This document shows, in pieces, positions 11,017-26,312 of a stretch of 64,000 nucleotides of DNA. The notes below the pieces were generated by a model. That model was not told where the DNA came from. It was given only the letters and a program-made list of their open reading frames with translations, and searched no databases. Within the stretch, counting starts at the first letter, position 1. The number at the start of each line of letters is the position of its first letter. The DNA comes from Rhodococcus jostii RHA1 (GTDB lineage: Bacteria; Actinomycetota; Actinomycetes; Mycobacteriales; Mycobacteriaceae): the NCBI RefSeq assembly GCF_000014565.1, contig NC_008268.1, positions 7,010,501-7,074,500 of the forward strand. Direction: 5' to 3'. Both the position numbers and the translations under genes were made by a program.

Positions 11017-11775
11017 GTGACGAGCGACATCAGTAATACACCCGCCGGCGGCGAGGAGGATCATGCTTCCCTCCTCGCCGCCCTCGGCGTAGAAATCGAG
11101 CCTTCGCTGCTCACCCTGGCGTTGACGCACCGCTCGTATGCGTACGAGAACGGTGGTCTGCCCACCAACGAGCGTCTCGAATTTCTCGGTGACTCCGTAC
11201 TCGGAGTCACCGTCACCGAGAAGCTGTATCTTGCGCATCCGGACAAGTCCGAGGGTGACCTCGCGAAAATCCGGGCGAGCATCGTCAACATGCACGCGCT
11301 CGCGGAGGTGGCCCGCACTCTCGGTGAGGGCGGCCTCGGTGCCCATCTTCTGCTCGGCAAGGGCGAGGAGATGACCGGTGGCCGTGACAAGCCGAGCATC
11401 CTGGCCGACGGCATGGAGTCGATTCTCGGCGCCATCCACCTCGAGCACGGCATCGACACGGCGCGGCGCGTCGTACTCGACCTCTTCAGCGACCTCCTCC
11501 AGCGAGCCCCCCGCCTCGGCGCGGGTCTGGACTGGAAGACGAGTCTGCAGGAGTTGACGGCGGAGCGTGGCGTCGGTGTCCCGGCGTACGAGATCACCGC
11601 GACCGGCCCGGACCACGACAAGGAATTCACCGCCACCGTGATCGTCGGCGGCAAGCCCCTCGGCGTCGGTATCGGCCGCTCCAAGAAAGAGGCCGAGCAG
11701 AAGGCTGCGAGCACGGCGTGGAATGCGTTGTCCGACGCAGGCCCCGACGTAGCGGCCGACGACGTCAGTGCCTGA
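11017..11775 (+). CDS. rnc: Ribonuclease III
   Basis: 252 residues. It cleaves double-stranded RNA in rRNA precursors and some mRNAs. The RNase III signature [13 protein letters not shown] is at 51-63, with further active-site acidic residues in the following helices, and a C-terminal double-stranded RNA-binding domain (about 180-250, ending [16 protein letters not shown]). I chose the GTG at 11017 because GGAGAGG lies 5 bases upstream and the resulting N-terminus fits the family. The 3' end overlaps mutM by 8 bases. Confidence 0.95.
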   Translation: MTSDISNTPAGGEEDHASLLAALGVEIEPSLLTLALTHRSYAYENGGLPTNERLEFLGDSVLGVTVTEKLYLAHPDKSEGDLAKIRASIVNMHALAEVARTLGEGGLGAHLLLGKGEEMTGGRDKPSILADGMESILGAIHLEHGIDTARRVVLDLFSDLLQRAPRLGAGLDWKTSLQELTAERGVGVPAYEITATGPDHDKEFTATVIVGGKPLGVGIGRSKKEAEQKAASTAWNALSDAGPDVAADDVSA

Positions 11776-12646
11776 ACTACCCGAAGTCGAGGTGGTCCGG
11801 CGCGGACTCGAACGCCACATCGTTGGGGCGTCGATCGATTCCGTCGACATCCTGCACCCACGGGCGATCAGGCGTCATCTGCCCGGCGCCGCCGACCTCG
11901 CCGGACAGCTCACCGGCGAACGCATCGCGAGCGCCGACCGTCGTGGAAAGTATCTGTGGCTGGTCCTCGAACCCAGCACGGTCGCTCTCGTGGTGCATCT
12001 CGGCATGAGTGGTCAAATGCTCGTGCAGCCACCGGAATTGCCGACCGAGAAGCATCTGCGGATCCGGGCCCGGCTCGATTCCGGTCTCGACCTCCGGTTC
12101 GTCGACCAGCGGACGTTCGGGGGCTGGGCGCTGGCGCCGCTCGTCGACGTCGACGGCTCGCTCGTCCCGGACTCGGTGGCGCACATCGCCCGCGACCCAC
12201 TGGATCCGCGTTTCGACCTCGCGGCCACCGTGAAGGTCGTGCGCGGCAAGCACACCGAGGTCAAACGTGCGCTTCTGGACCAGACCGTCGTCTCCGGCAT
12301 CGGCAACATCTATGCGGACGAGGCGCTGTGGCGCGCACGGATCCACGGAAATCGGCTCACCGACAGGCTGAGTGGTCCCAAGGTCCGGGAAGTGCTCACG
12401 GCCGCCCAGGAGGTCATGCGTGAGGCACTCACCCAGGGCGGCACGTCCTTCGACGCGCTCTACGTGAACGTCAACGGCGAGTCGGGCTATTTCGACCGTT
12501 CGCTGTCCGCCTACGGTCAGGAGGATCGCCCGTGCCCGCGGTGCGGCACCGCGATCAGGCGAGAGAAATTCATGAACCGCTCGTCGTTCAGTTGCCCGAA
12601 GTGCCAGCCGGCACCACGGAGAAGCCTGGCGAAATCGTCTGTGTGA
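11768..12646 (+). CDS. mutM: Formamidopyrimidine-DNA glycosylase (Fpg/MutM)
   Basis: 292 residues. It removes 8-oxoguanine and formamidopyrimidines from DNA and nicks by beta/delta elimination. The N-terminus [15 protein letters not shown] supplies the catalytic Pro2 and Glu3. The helix-two-turn-helix region has the conserved [12 protein letters not shown], and the C-terminal zinc finger is CPRCG at about 255 to CPKC. GTG start, overlapping rnc by 8 bases. The last 59 bases overlap convergently with the minus-strand flavin-binding gene. Confidence 0.96.
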   Translation: MPELPEVEVVRRGLERHIVGASIDSVDILHPRAIRRHLPGAADLAGQLTGERIASADRRGKYLWLVLEPSTVALVVHLGMSGQMLVQPPELPTEKHLRIRARLDSGLDLRFVDQRTFGGWALAPLVDVDGSLVPDSVAHIARDPLDPRFDLAATVKVVRGKHTEVKRALLDQTVVSGIGNIYADEALWRARIHGNRLTDRLSGPKVREVLTAAQEVMREALTQGGTSFDALYVNVNGESGYFDRSLSAYGQEDRPCPRCGTAIRREKFMNRSSFSCPKCQPAPRRSLAKSSV

Positions 12647-13292
12647 GTTCGGCGGTCGCGGGCTCCTCGGAGAGCTGCCCGTCGGTGTCGTGGCGCGGTG
12701 TCGCCTTGGCGTCGAAGTAGTCGCCGCCCTTGCGTTTCACGTCGTCGGTGCCCCACTCGCGGTGGCGGGGAACCGGTGCCATTCTCGGAATGTGCTTGCG
12801 GCAGTGGATGTATGCTTCCTCCACGTCCACGACCACCCAGCGTTCCGGGATCCGGCCGTTCGTGTGGTCCGCAGGCAGATCCGCGATCTCGGAGCGCAGG
12901 ACGGGGTCTTCGACGATCCGGGCCGAGCCGTTCACGTGCAGTCCGATGAGGTCCTGCACGAAGTCCACGAGAATGATTCCGACGTGTGGGTTTTCCCGGA
13001 TGTTGCCGAGGCTCGCCATGACTCCGTTGCCGCGGTACTCGGGGTACGCGAGGGTCTTCGAGTCGATGACGTGCATGAATCCCGGTGTCCCGGCGCGCAG
13101 ACTGTTGTCGCATTCGCCGGACGCGTCGGCGGTAGCGATGAAGGCGATCTCCTGGCGGCCGACGAAGTCGATCATCGTCGGATTGAGATGGTCCAGCATC
13201 TGATCCGAGTAGAACTTGGCGGCACGATCCTCGGTTCCGTACTCGGACTGAAGCCCGCGCTCTCCCACACTACCGATCTGGCCCATCTGCAT
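12588..13292 (-). CDS. Pyridoxamine 5'-phosphate oxidase-fold (FMN-binding) protein
   Basis: 234 residues of the split-barrel PNPOx type: [30 protein letters not shown] is the core strand-turn-strand (about 46-75), followed by [13 protein letters not shown] and [11 protein letters not shown]. Such proteins bind FMN, heme or F420; the general oxidoreductase role is from the family and the substrate is unknown. The last 40 or so residues are a hydrophilic tail overlapping the 3' end of mutM. The second ATG (13286) has the better ribosome-site spacing (GGGGA), so the first two residues may be untranslated. It is absent from this position in M. tuberculosis. Confidence 0.8.
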   Translation of the reverse strand: MQMGQIGSVGERGLQSEYGTEDRAAKFYSDQMLDHLNPTMIDFVGRQEIAFIATADASGECDNSLRAGTPGFMHVIDSKTLAYPEYRGNGVMASLGNIRENPHVGIILVDFVQDLIGLHVNGSARIVEDPVLRSEIADLPADHTNGRIPERWVVVDVEEAYIHCRKHIPRMAPVPRHREWGTDDVKRKGGDYFDAKATPRHDTDGQLSEEPATAELTQTISPGFSVVPAGTSGN

Positions 13293-13439
13293 TCCCCGCT
13301 ACGTCTCGGCGTCATTGGTCGGTTCACCCTACGGCCCGCCGGTTCCCTCTGCTGAGAATCGTCGTTCACAATTGCGTGGAAACCACTGCCGCCCACCCAC
13401 CTACCTGGCGTTGCGCCGATCGGTGGCAGGATTGAGCGC

Positions 13440-13880
13440 ATGGCAGAACAGACTTCCGACACGACGGCGCCCACCTCACTGTGGGTCGAGCGAACGGGCA
13501 CCCGGCGATACACCGGCCGCAGCTCGCGCGGCGCCGAGGTCCTGATCGGCTCCGAGGGCGTGGAGGGCGTGTTCACTCCCGGGGAACTCCTGAAGATCGC
13601 ACTCGCCGCGTGCAGTGGGATGAGCTCGGACTTCCCGCTGTCGCGGCGACTGGGTGACAACTACGACGCCACCATCCGGGTGTCCGGTGCCGCCGACCGG
13701 GAGAACGAGGTGTACCCGCAGCTGGACGAGGTGCTGGAACTGGATCTCAGCGAGCTCGACGCCGACGCGCAGGAGCGTCTGGTGGCGCTCGTGGAACGAT
13801 CCGTCGACAAGGTCTGCACGGTCGGGCGGACGCTGAAGGCCGGGACGACGGTGACGTTGACCGTCCAGAGGGAAGCATGA
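13440..13880 (+). CDS. OsmC/Ohr family protein
   Basis: 146 residues with the two family cysteines, Cys58 in LAACSGM and Cys126 in DKVCTVGRTL, which form the peroxidatic/resolving pair in organic hydroperoxide reductases. The fold pattern (strand-rich N-terminus with a GxxGvFTPGELL helix) fits OsmC. It corresponds to Rv2923c in the conserved neighbourhood. It is likely cytosolic and thiol-dependent. Its stop overlaps the ATG of the next gene. Confidence 0.88.
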   Translation: MAEQTSDTTAPTSLWVERTGTRRYTGRSSRGAEVLIGSEGVEGVFTPGELLKIALAACSGMSSDFPLSRRLGDNYDATIRVSGAADRENEVYPQLDEVLELDLSELDADAQERLVALVERSVDKVCTVGRTLKAGTTVTLTVQREA

Positions 13881-14809
13881 TGCGTCGTGAGCTGGCCGCG
13901 CTCGCGGGCGGGACGGCGCTCTGCGCGGGTCTGCTCGTGGTCGCGCCCGCGGCCGCCGGGCCCGCGTTCGCGCCCCCCGGCGGTGCGTGCACCCCGTGGT
14001 CGGTGTCGGAGGTGACGTCCGGGGCGGGTGTTCTCGAGAACCTGGCGTTCGACGGCGCGGGCACCATGCTGGTGTCGCGGACAGGCCTGGTCGGCGGCGG
14101 AGCCCTCGACGGGGTCGCCCCCGACGGCACCGTCACCCCGATCGTGCCCGACGTCGAGTCTCCCGGTGGAATCGCCGTGGACGGCACCGACGCGTACTTC
14201 GCCACGGGGAATTCCTTCGCCGCCGGGGTCACCGGCTCGGCGAGCGGCACGATCGACGTCGTGAACCTCGACACCGGTGACACACGCACCGTGGCCGAGG
14301 GGCTGGTCATGCCGAACGGGCTGGTCCGGCTGAGCAACGGAGACATCCTCACCGCCCGGAATCTGGGCTCCGGGGCGGGACTGACCCGCGTCCCGGCGGC
14401 GGATCCCCACACCCCGGAGATCGTCCGCACCGATCTCGGAACCGTGGACGGTCTCGCCGCGCACGACGGCAACGTCTATACGGTGACGACATTCGACACG
14501 ACCACTACGCTGCGCATCCTCCGCGAAGACGACCTGGATGGCCCCGTCGTCTCGGTCGAGCTGCCCGGCTCCGGGCCCCTCAACGCGGCCGACGACCTCA
14601 CCGTCGGACCGGACGGCATCGTCTACGTCGCCTACAACGGCGGCGGCAAGGTGGTGCGGGTCGATCCCGCGACAGGGGAGAGCTGCGCCCTGGCGTCCGG
14701 GCTGCCGCTCGTGTCCTCGGTGCGGTTCGGCGCAGGACCGGGCTGGGATCCGGACGCGCTCTACGCCACCAGTTTCACCGGGAAGATCTACAAGCTCGAA
14801 CGGTCGTGA
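13877..14809 (+). CDS. Secreted beta-propeller protein (SMP-30/NHL/ScyD-like)
   Basis: 310 residues. The N-terminus is a clear Sec signal peptide (MMRRE, hydrophobic LAALAGGTALCAGLLVVAPAAA, probable cleavage near AFA-PPG at about 32). The mature part has repeating GNVYTVTTFD, GIVYVAYNGGGKVVRVDPATG and DALYATSFTGKIYKLE segments, typical blades of a six-bladed propeller. I see no catalytic residues that fix an activity. The ATG overlaps the OsmC stop and its stop overlaps acyP, so it is an operon passenger that is not standard in this block. Confidence 0.75.
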   Translation: MMRRELAALAGGTALCAGLLVVAPAAAGPAFAPPGGACTPWSVSEVTSGAGVLENLAFDGAGTMLVSRTGLVGGGALDGVAPDGTVTPIVPDVESPGGIAVDGTDAYFATGNSFAAGVTGSASGTIDVVNLDTGDTRTVAEGLVMPNGLVRLSNGDILTARNLGSGAGLTRVPAADPHTPEIVRTDLGTVDGLAAHDGNVYTVTTFDTTTTLRILREDDLDGPVVSVELPGSGPLNAADDLTVGPDGIVYVAYNGGGKVVRVDPATGESCALASGLPLVSSVRFGAGPGWDPDALYATSFTGKIYKLERS

Positions 14810-15084
14810 CGGACATGGAGAGAATGACCGCGTGGGTGCACGGATTCGTGCAGGGTGTGGGATTCCGGTGGTGGACCCGCGCCCGCGCGCTGGAACTCGG
14901 CCTCGTCGGATACGCGGCCAACCAGAAGGACGGCCGCGTGCTCGTCATCGCCGAGGGACCTCGGGACAAGCTGGAAACCCTGCTGACGCTGCTGCGGTCG
15001 GGAGACACACCGGGCGCGGTGGATCTCGTCGTGGAGCAATGGGATTCCGCCCGCGGCGACCTCACCGGGTTCGTGGAACGGTGA
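14806..15084 (+). CDS. acyP: Acylphosphatase
   Basis: 92 residues. It hydrolyses the carboxyl-phosphate bond of acylphosphates. The catalytic signature [13 protein letters not shown] (11-23, with Arg21) and catalytic Asn39 in [11 protein letters not shown] are present. GTG start at 14806 overlaps the previous stop; an internal ATG (MERM) three codons later could also serve. Directly upstream of smc, as in M. tuberculosis (Rv2922A-smc). Confidence 0.95.
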   Translation: MTDMERMTAWVHGFVQGVGFRWWTRARALELGLVGYAANQKDGRVLVIAEGPRDKLETLLTLLRSGDTPGAVDLVVEQWDSARGDLTGFVER

Positions 15085-15106
15085 ACCGCAGGTAAAGTTC
15101 TCCGTC

Positions 15107-18100
15107 ATGCATCTGAAGAGTCTGACGCTGAAGGGATTCAAATCCTTTGCGTCCGCAACGACTCTGCGATTCGAGCCGGGAATCACCTGTGTCGTAGGAC
15201 CCAACGGGTCGGGTAAATCCAACGTCGTCGACGCTCTCACCTGGGTGATGGGGGAGCAGGGAGCGAAGGCCCTGCGCGGCGGCAAGATGGAAGACGTCAT
15301 CTTCGCAGGCACCGCCGGGCGGGCGCCCCTCGGACGCGCCGAGGTCACGCTGACCATCGACAACTCCGACGGCGCCCTGCCGATCGACTACTCCGAGGTG
15401 TCGATCACCCGGCGCATGTTCCGCGACGGCGCCGGAGAATACGAGATCAACGGCAGCTCCTGCCGGCTGATGGACGTGCAGGAACTGCTCAGCGACTCCG
15501 GCATCGGCCGGGAGATGCACGTGATCGTCGGTCAGGGCCGCCTCGCCGCCATCCTCGAATCCCGTCCGGAGGATCGGCGCGCATTCATCGAGGAAGCGGC
15601 CGGCGTTCTCAAGCACCGCAAGCGCAAGGAAAAGGCGGTTCGCAAACTCGACGCCATGCAGGCCAATCTGGCGCGCCTGAACGACCTGACGGCGGAACTG
15701 CGGCGCCAGCTCAAACCGCTCGGCCGGCAGGCCGAGGTGGCGCGCCGCGCCCAGACGGTGCAGGCCGACCTCCGCGACGCGAAGCTGCGGCTCGCCGCGG
15801 ACGACCTGGTCACGCGCCGTGAGGAGCTGGCCGACCAGGCTCAGGACGAGAAGGTGGCGCGCGAGCAGCACGATCAGGTCACCGAGGCGCTCGACGAGGC
15901 CAATCTGGAGCTGGGACGGCACGAACAGGAACTGTCGAGACTCACACCGGGTGCGGAAGCGGCCGCGCAGACGTGGTTCCAGCTGTCGGCACTCGCGGAG
16001 CGCGTCAATGCGACCATCCGCATCGCCCGCGAACGGGCGCGCCACCTCGACTCCGAGCCCTCCGCGAACCGCGGTCAGGATCCGGACGAGATGGAGGCCC
16101 GCGCCGACCGGATCGCCGCGGAGGAGATGGAGCTCGTCGAAGCCGTCGAGATGGCGCGCGGGGCGCTGGACGCGGCCAAGGAGCAGCTGGCACTGGGGGA
16201 GGAGACCGCCGCCGAGGCGGAACGCGCTCACATGGCGGCGGTCCGGGCGATCGCCGACCGCCGAGAAGGCCTGGCCCGGTTGTCCGGGCAGGTCGACACG
16301 CTGCGCACCCGCGCCGACTCCGTCGACGCCGAAGTGTCCCGGCTGACCGTCGCAATCGAAGAGGCCCGGCAGCGCGGCGACGCGGCACAGTCCGAATTCG
16401 AGGTCGTCCAGGACGAGATCGGTGACCTCGACGCCGGCGAGCTGGGGCTGGATTCCCACCACGAGCGTGCCGTCGAGGCACTGCGCCTGATCACCGAACG
16501 CGTCACGGAACTCCAGGCCGAGGAGCGCGCCGCCGGACAGGAAGTGGCATCCCTGCGTGCCCGGATCGACGCGCTGTCGATGGGCCTCGAACGCAAGGAC
16601 GGCGCCGGCTGGCTCGTCGAGAATCGGGCGCAGCACGGCATCCGGGGACCGATCGGTGGACTCATCACAGTCGAGAAGGGGTACGAGGGTGCCGTCGCCG
16701 CGGCGATGGGCCCCGCCGCGGACGCCGTCGTCGCCGAATCCCTCGATGCCGCCCGCAGCGCAGTCGGTGCGCTGAAGGAAACGGACAGCGGACGGGCGTC
16801 CCTGTTCATCGGCTCCGATCACGTCGCACGTGACGGCGGGCACCTGGACTCCGGCGCCCGGTGGGCCGTCGACGTCATCGACTGCCCCGCCGAACTGCGG
16901 ACCGGGCTCGCAGCGCTCCTGGGCGGGGTGGTCGTGGTCGATTCCCTCGACGACGCCGTCGAGACCGTCCGGCGCAGGCCCGACGTGCGCGCCGTCACCC
17001 GAGACGGAGATCTCCTCGGAGCGGGCTGGATGAGCGGCGGCTCGGACCGTCAGCCGAGCACCCTCGAGGTCCAGGCCGCCATCGACAACTCGGTGCAGGA
17101 TCTGGCCCGCGCCGAACGTCGCGCCGAGGAACTGTCCGCGGCACTGTCCGGCGCGGTCGCGGAACAGGCCGACCGTCAGGAGAACGCCGAGCAGGCACTG
17201 GCCGCGCTGAACGAGTCCGACGCCGCGATGTCCGCCATCTACGAGCGCCTCGGCCGCCTCGGCCAGGCCGCGCGGGCCGCGCGCGCCGAATCCGATCGGC
17301 TCATGGCGCAGCGGGACAAGGCCGAGAGCGGTCGGGAGGACACGCTGACCGCGCTCGCCGAACTCGAGGAACGGCTGCGCCTGGCGGAACAGGACGGGTC
17401 GTCCTCCGGTGCCGACACGGGTGGATCCGACACGACGAGCATCGATCGTGAGATGGCGGCCGCGGCGCTGGCCGAAGTGCGGGCCGTGGAGGTGGAAGCC
17501 CGACTGTCGGTGCGGACGGCCGAGGAGCGCGCCGAATCGGTGCGCGGCAAGGCGGATTCCCTGCGCCGCGCCGCACAGGTGGAACGCGACGCGCGCGCCC
17601 GGGCCGAACGTGCGATGAAGGCGCGCCAGAACGCGGCCGCGGTCGCGGCGGCGGTCGCCGAGTCCGGGCAGCGGGTGGCCGAGCACCTCGGTGACGTCGT
17701 CGACGCCGCGATGGCTCACCGCGACGAACTCGCGCGGGCCCGCACCGAGCGGACCACCCAACTCGAACAGGTGAAGGAAAGGGTGCGTCAGCTGAGCGGA
17801 CAGCTGGCGTCGCTCACCGACGCCGTGCACCGCGACGAGGTGGCTCGCGCCCAGGCCGCGCTGCGCATCGAGCAGCTCGAGGAGGCGATCCTCGAACAGC
17901 ACGGCATCGGTCTGGACGACCTGATCGCCGAATACGGCCCCGACGTCGCGCTGCCGCCGTCCGCACTCGAGATGGAGGAGTACGAGCAGGCGAAGGAGCG
18001 CGGCGAGCAGGTCACGATGCCCGCACCGATTCCGTACGACCGCGCCACGCAGGAGCGTCGCGCGAAACGTGCCGAGAAGGACCTGGCGACGCTCGGCAAG

Positions 18101-18712
18101 GTCAACCCGCTGGCACTCGAGGAGTTCGCCGCGCTCGAGGAGCGCTACAACTTCCTCTCGACACAGCTCGAGGACGTGAAGACCGCCCGCAAGGATCTCC
18201 TCGGGGTGGTGGCCGACGTCGATGCCCGCATCCTGCAGGTGTTCACCGAGGCCTACTCGGACGTCGAACGCGAATTCGTGCAGGTGTTCGCGAAACTGTT
18301 CCCCGGCGGTGAAGGCAGGTTGGTGCTCACCGACCCGTCGGACATGCTGACCACCGGCATCGAGGTGGAGGCCCGGCCGCCCGGCAAGAAGGTCAAACGG
18401 CTGTCGCTGCTGTCCGGTGGCGAGAAGTCGCTGACGGCGGTGGCGATGCTCGTGGCGATCTTCCGAGCCAGGCCGTCCCCCTTCTACGTGATGGACGAGG
18501 TGGAGGCCGCGCTGGACGACACGAACCTGCGTCGTCTGATCGGGTTGTTCGAGCAGTTGCGGGAGAAGTCGCAGCTGATCGTCATCACCCACCAGAAGCC
18601 GACGATGGAGGTCGCCGACGCGCTCTACGGCGTCAGCATGCGCGGCGACGGCATCACCACCGTCATCTCCCAGCGGCTCCGTGGCCAGGACATGGCGGCC
18701 GCGGACGCCTGA
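15107..18712 (+). CDS. smc: Chromosome segregation ATPase SMC
   Basis: 1201 residues, normal SMC length. It is the ATPase core of condensin. Walker [12 protein letters not shown] is at 31-41. Two long coiled coils (about 165-500 and 660-1000) flank a hinge (about 505-655; [20 protein letters not shown]). C-terminal ABC signature [14 protein letters not shown] is near 1102 and Walker [14 protein letters not shown] near 1126. ATG 23 bases after acyP. No ScpA/ScpB partner lies in the window. Confidence 0.97.
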   Translation: MHLKSLTLKGFKSFASATTLRFEPGITCVVGPNGSGKSNVVDALTWVMGEQGAKALRGGKMEDVIFAGTAGRAPLGRAEVTLTIDNSDGALPIDYSEVSITRRMFRDGAGEYEINGSSCRLMDVQELLSDSGIGREMHVIVGQGRLAAILESRPEDRRAFIEEAAGVLKHRKRKEKAVRKLDAMQANLARLNDLTAELRRQLKPLGRQAEVARRAQTVQADLRDAKLRLAADDLVTRREELADQAQDEKVAREQHDQVTEALDEANLELGRHEQELSRLTPGAEAAAQTWFQLSALAERVNATIRIARERARHLDSEPSANRGQDPDEMEARADRIAAEEMELVEAVEMARGALDAAKEQLALGEETAAEAERAHMAAVRAIADRREGLARLSGQVDTLRTRADSVDAEVSRLTVAIEEARQRGDAAQSEFEVVQDEIGDLDAGELGLDSHHERAVEALRLITERVTELQAEERAAGQEVASLRARIDALSMGLERKDGAGWLVENRAQHGIRGPIGGLITVEKGYEGAVAAAMGPAADAVVAESLDAARSAVGALKETDSGRASLFIGSDHVARDGGHLDSGARWAVDVIDCPAELRTGLAALLGGVVVVDSLDDAVETVRRRPDVRAVTRDGDLLGAGWMSGGSDRQPSTLEVQAAIDNSVQDLARAERRAEELSAALSGAVAEQADRQENAEQALAALNESDAAMSAIYERLGRLGQAARAARAESDRLMAQRDKAESGREDTLTALAELEERLRLAEQDGSSSGADTGGSDTTSIDREMAAAALAEVRAVEVEARLSVRTAEERAESVRGKADSLRRAAQVERDARARAERAMKARQNAAAVAAAVAESGQRVAEHLGDVVDAAMAHRDELARARTERTTQLEQVKERVRQLSGQLASLTDAVHRDEVARAQAALRIEQLEEAILEQHGIGLDDLIAEYGPDVALPPSALEMEEYEQAKERGEQVTMPAPIPYDRATQERRAKRAEKDLATLGKVNPLALEEFAALEERYNFLSTQLEDVKTARKDLLGVVADVDARILQVFTEAYSDVEREFVQVFAKLFPGGEGRLVLTDPSDMLTTGIEVEARPPGKKVKRLSLLSGGEKSLTAVAMLVAIFRARPSPFYVMDEVEAALDDTNLRRLIGLFEQLREKSQLIVITHQKPTMEVADALYGVSMRGDGITTVISQRLRGQDMAAADA

Positions 18713-18778
18713 TTCCGGTCCGAGCCGGGACTGTGCGCGTGGGAAGGCAGTGCGCAACGAAATCCGGAGCCTGAAACA

Positions 18779-20182
18779 ATGGGCGGCGTGACTACCGGAG
18801 CTTGGATTGCCATCGCGGCCGCACTGGCCGTACTTCTCGTCGTTCTCGTCGTCGGGTCCCTGCTGTATCGGCGTCGCCGAATCTCCCTGAAGGCGCCGGA
18901 CACCCCGCAGGTCACCACGGCGGAAAAGGACCGTTCGGGCAGTTACCGCGCGGACGGCGGGTTCAACTTCAGCCAGGGGTCGACGGCGACGGCGCCGCCA
19001 CGTCCGCCTGCGCCCGAGCCGGTTCTGCCGAAGCCGGTGCCCGAACCCGAGGTCGTCGCACCCGAACCCGAGGTCGTCGCACCCCCGGCACCGGAGAAGG
19101 CCCCCGAGCCGGAGAAGGCCCCGGAGAAGCCGACGGTCCCGCCGGAGCCGGTCACGTACGAACCGGTCGTCGCGCCCGAGGTCGAACCGGAACCCGAGGT
19201 CGCGCCCGCGCCCGAACCCGAAGCCGCACCGGCCCCCGCCGCGCCGGTGCTCGACGTCATCGCTCCCACGGAGGGGCGGCTCGACCGTCTGCGTGGGCGG
19301 TTATCCCGTTCCCAGTCCGCGGTGGGCAAGAGCCTGCTCGGACTGCTCGGCGGCGGCGATCTCGACGAGGACTCCTGGGAAGAGGTGGAGGACACACTCC
19401 TCATCGCCGACCTGGGCTCGGCGACCACCACGAAGATCGTCACGTCGCTGCGTGAGCAGATGGCGTCGCGCAGCGTCCGCACCGAGGCCGATGCCCGTGC
19501 GCTGCTCCGCGAAGTCCTGGTCGCCGAACTCCGGCCGGAACTCGATCGCTCGATCCGTGCCCTGCCGCACGACGACCACCCGGCGGTCCTGCTGGTCGTC
19601 GGTGTGAACGGCACCGGCAAGACCACGACCACCGGCAAGCTCGCGCGTGTTCTCGTGGCCGACGGCAGGCGCGTCCTGCTCGGTGCCGCCGACACGTTCC
19701 GTGCTGCCGCCGCGGACCAGCTGCAGACGTGGGCCGAGCGGGTGGGCGCCGAGGTGGTGCGCGGGAAGGAAGCCGCAGATCCGGCGGCCGTCGCGTTCGA
19801 TGCCGTGGCCAAGGGAATCGACAACGGCGTCGACGTCGTGCTGATCGACACGGCTGGCCGGCTCCACACGAAGACCGGACTGATGGACGAGCTGGGCAAG
19901 GTGAAGCGGGTCATCGAGAAGAAGGCGTCGGTGGACGACGTCCTCCTCGTCCTCGACGCGACCATCGGCCAGAACGGCCTCGCGCAGGCGCGGGTGTTCG
20001 CCGAGGTCGTCGATATCACCGGTGTGGTGCTCACCAAGCTCGACGGCACCGCCAAGGGCGGCATCGTGTTCCAGGTTCAGCACGAACTCGGGGTTCCCGT
20101 GAAGCTCGTCGGACTCGGTGAGGGCGCCGACGATCTGGCGCCGTTCGAGCCGGGCGCCTTCGTCGACGCGTTGCTCGGCTGA
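18779..20182 (+). CDS. ftsY: Signal recognition particle receptor FtsY
   Basis: 467 residues. It receives the SRP-ribosome complex at the membrane. An N-terminal membrane anchor (residues about 5-28) and a long Pro/Glu/Ala-rich A domain (about 60-160, with duplicated PEPEVVA units) precede the NG GTPase domain. P-loop GVNGTGKTTTTGKLA is near 275, DTAGRLHTK near 357, TKLDGTAKGG near 418. The acidic tether is typical of high-GC actinobacteria and replaces the E. coli acidic domain. Follows smc, with ffh about 4.5 kb downstream. Confidence 0.96.
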   Translation: MGGVTTGAWIAIAAALAVLLVVLVVGSLLYRRRRISLKAPDTPQVTTAEKDRSGSYRADGGFNFSQGSTATAPPRPPAPEPVLPKPVPEPEVVAPEPEVVAPPAPEKAPEPEKAPEKPTVPPEPVTYEPVVAPEVEPEPEVAPAPEPEAAPAPAAPVLDVIAPTEGRLDRLRGRLSRSQSAVGKSLLGLLGGGDLDEDSWEEVEDTLLIADLGSATTTKIVTSLREQMASRSVRTEADARALLREVLVAELRPELDRSIRALPHDDHPAVLLVVGVNGTGKTTTTGKLARVLVADGRRVLLGAADTFRAAAADQLQTWAERVGAEVVRGKEAADPAAVAFDAVAKGIDNGVDVVLIDTAGRLHTKTGLMDELGKVKRVIEKKASVDDVLLVLDATIGQNGLAQARVFAEVVDITGVVLTKLDGTAKGGIVFQVQHELGVPVKLVGLGEGADDLAPFEPGAFVDALLG

Positions 20183-20254
20183 CGCAGCGATTCAGGGTCG
20201 TCTCGGGCTCCCGGACCGCTCAGGCGGGCTGAAACCGACCGCAAATCGCCTGGC

Positions 20255-20335
20255 GAAACCTGCACGCAACAAAATAGGCCGATGCGTTCACGCGCGCGAA
20301 ACAGTGCAGTGGCACAGCCGAAACACCAACTGAGC
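20255..20335 (+). promoter_or_regulatory. Candidate GlnR box(es) upstream of amt
   Basis: GAAAC (20298-20302), six bases, GTGGC, six bases, GAAAC (20320-20324): a 22-bp period of half sites that matches the actinobacterial GlnR arrangement GAAAC-n6-GTnAC. A second, shorter match (GAAAC-n6-GCAAC) starts at 20255. Position upstream of amtB-glnK-glnD fits the known GlnR regulon. The assignment is a motif reading, not a demonstrated site. Confidence 0.5.
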
Positions 20336-20393
20336 ACCCTTCTTCTCAGGTCGTCAGCCGCTACCGGCTGGGCAGAGAAGGAGGAGGCTCAAG

Positions 20394-24646
<4,253 letters not shown>

Positions 24647-24722
24647 ACGACGGGACGTGAGCGGCTAGGCTGGGGCCCGAGAATATCCACCGCACACTCG
24701 CATGACTTCAGGAGCGCACTCG

Positions 24723-26309
24723 GTGTTCGAATCCCTTTCCGACAGGTTGACCGGAGCCCTCAAGGATCTGCGTGGCAAGGGTCGCCTTTCCGGAGCCGAC
24801 ATCGATGCCACCTGCCGTGAGATCCGGTTGGCGCTGCTCGAGGCAGACGTCGCGCTGCCCGTCGTCCGCTCGTTCATCGCCAAGATCAAGGAACGCGCCA
24901 AGGGCGTCGAGGTCTCGGCGGCGCTGAACCCGGCGCAGCAGGTCGTCAAGATCGTCAACGAGGAACTCGTCGAGATCCTCGGTGGCGAGACCCGCCGGCT
25001 GGCGTTCGCCAAGACGCCGCCGACGGTCATCATGCTCGCCGGTCTCCAAGGTTCCGGTAAGACGACCCTCGCAGGCAAGCTCGCGAAGTGGCTGCGCGAC
25101 CAGGGGCACACGCCGCTGCTCGTGGCCTGTGACCTGCAGCGTCCCGGCGCCGTCACCCAGCTGCAGATCGTCGGCGAGCGCGCGGGAGCCACGGTGTTCG
25201 CACCGCACCCCGGCACATCCATCGGCGGCGGCGACAACGAGCTGGGCGTCACCGCGGCCGACCCGGTCGAGGTGGCCCGGGCAGGTGTGGAGGAAGCCCG
25301 CAACAAGCAGTTCGACGTGGTGATCGTCGACACCGCGGGCCGGCTGGGTATCGACGCCGACCTGATGGCGCAGGCGGCGGGTATCCGCGACGCCGTGAAC
25401 CCGGACGAGACGATCTTCGTCCTCGACGCGATGATCGGTCAGGACGCGGTCAGCACCGCCGAGGCCTTCCGTGAGGGTGTCGGATTCACCGGTGTCGTGC
25501 TCACGAAGCTCGACGGTGACGCCCGCGGTGGTGCGGCGCTCAGCGTCCGCGAGGTCACCGGGCAGCCCATCCTGTTCGCGTCCACGGGTGAGAAGCTCGA
25601 GGACTTCGACGTCTTCCACCCCGACCGCATGGCCAGCCGCATTCTCGGCATGGGTGACGTCCTCAGCCTGATCGAGGCGGCCGAGCAGCACTTCGACGCC
25701 GAGCAGGCCGAAGCCACAGCCCAGAAGATCGGTTCGGGACAGCTCACGCTGGAGGACTTCCTCGAGCAGATGATGGCTGTTCGCAAGATGGGCCCCATCG
25801 GCAACCTCCTGGGCATGCTCCCGGGTGCGGGGCAGATGAAGGACGCGCTCGCGAACGTCGACGAGAAGCAGCTCGACCGAGTGCAGGCCATCATCCGCGG
25901 CATGACCCCCGCCGAGCGTGATGATCCCAAGATCATCAACGCGTCCCGCAGGCTGCGGATCGCCAACGGTTCGGGTGTCAAGGTCTCCGACGTCAACCAG
26001 CTCGTCGACCGTTTCTTCGAGGCCCGCAAGATGATGGCCGCGATGGCCGGGCGTATGGGCATGCCCGGTTCGCGGAAGCCGCAGCGCAGCAAGAAGGGCA
26101 AGAAGGGCAAGAAGGGCGGCAAGGGGCCGACGCCGCCGAAGGTGCGCGGCGGATTCCCCGGCGGCCTGCCCGGCGGGTTCCCGGGTATGCCGCCCGGAGG
26201 GCTCCCCGCGGGGATGCCCGACCTGTCAAATATGCCGAAGGGCCTCGACGAATTGCCGCCCGGACTCGAGGGCATCGACCTGTCCCAGCTGAAGCTGCCG
26301 AAGAAGTAG
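24723..26309 (+). CDS. ffh: Signal recognition particle protein Ffh
   Basis: 528 residues. It binds signal sequences and 4.5S RNA and docks with FtsY. N domain (1-95), GTPase G domain with GLQGSGKTTLAGKLA near 107, DTAGRLGIDADLM, TKLDGDARGGAALS, and a Met-rich M domain (about 300-435). A C-terminal tail of about 90 residues rich in Lys, Gly, Pro and Met (KKGKKGKKGGKGP then FPGGLPGG repeats) is characteristic of actinobacteria. I chose GTG 24723, giving MFESLSDRLTG, since AGGAG lies 8 bases before it; an ATG at 24702 would add seven residues upstream of that site. Confidence 0.96.
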   Translation: MFESLSDRLTGALKDLRGKGRLSGADIDATCREIRLALLEADVALPVVRSFIAKIKERAKGVEVSAALNPAQQVVKIVNEELVEILGGETRRLAFAKTPPTVIMLAGLQGSGKTTLAGKLAKWLRDQGHTPLLVACDLQRPGAVTQLQIVGERAGATVFAPHPGTSIGGGDNELGVTAADPVEVARAGVEEARNKQFDVVIVDTAGRLGIDADLMAQAAGIRDAVNPDETIFVLDAMIGQDAVSTAEAFREGVGFTGVVLTKLDGDARGGAALSVREVTGQPILFASTGEKLEDFDVFHPDRMASRILGMGDVLSLIEAAEQHFDAEQAEATAQKIGSGQLTLEDFLEQMMAVRKMGPIGNLLGMLPGAGQMKDALANVDEKQLDRVQAIIRGMTPAERDDPKIINASRRLRIANGSGVKVSDVNQLVDRFFEARKMMAAMAGRMGMPGSRKPQRSKKGKKGKKGGKGPTPPKVRGGFPGGLPGGFPGMPPGGLPAGMPDLSNMPKGLDELPPGLEGIDLSQLKLPKK

Positions 26310-26312
26310 CCG

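Noticed and set aside
15062..18757. 1231-codon minus-strand frame opposite smc
   Set aside because: A full-length codon-bias shadow of smc without motifs.
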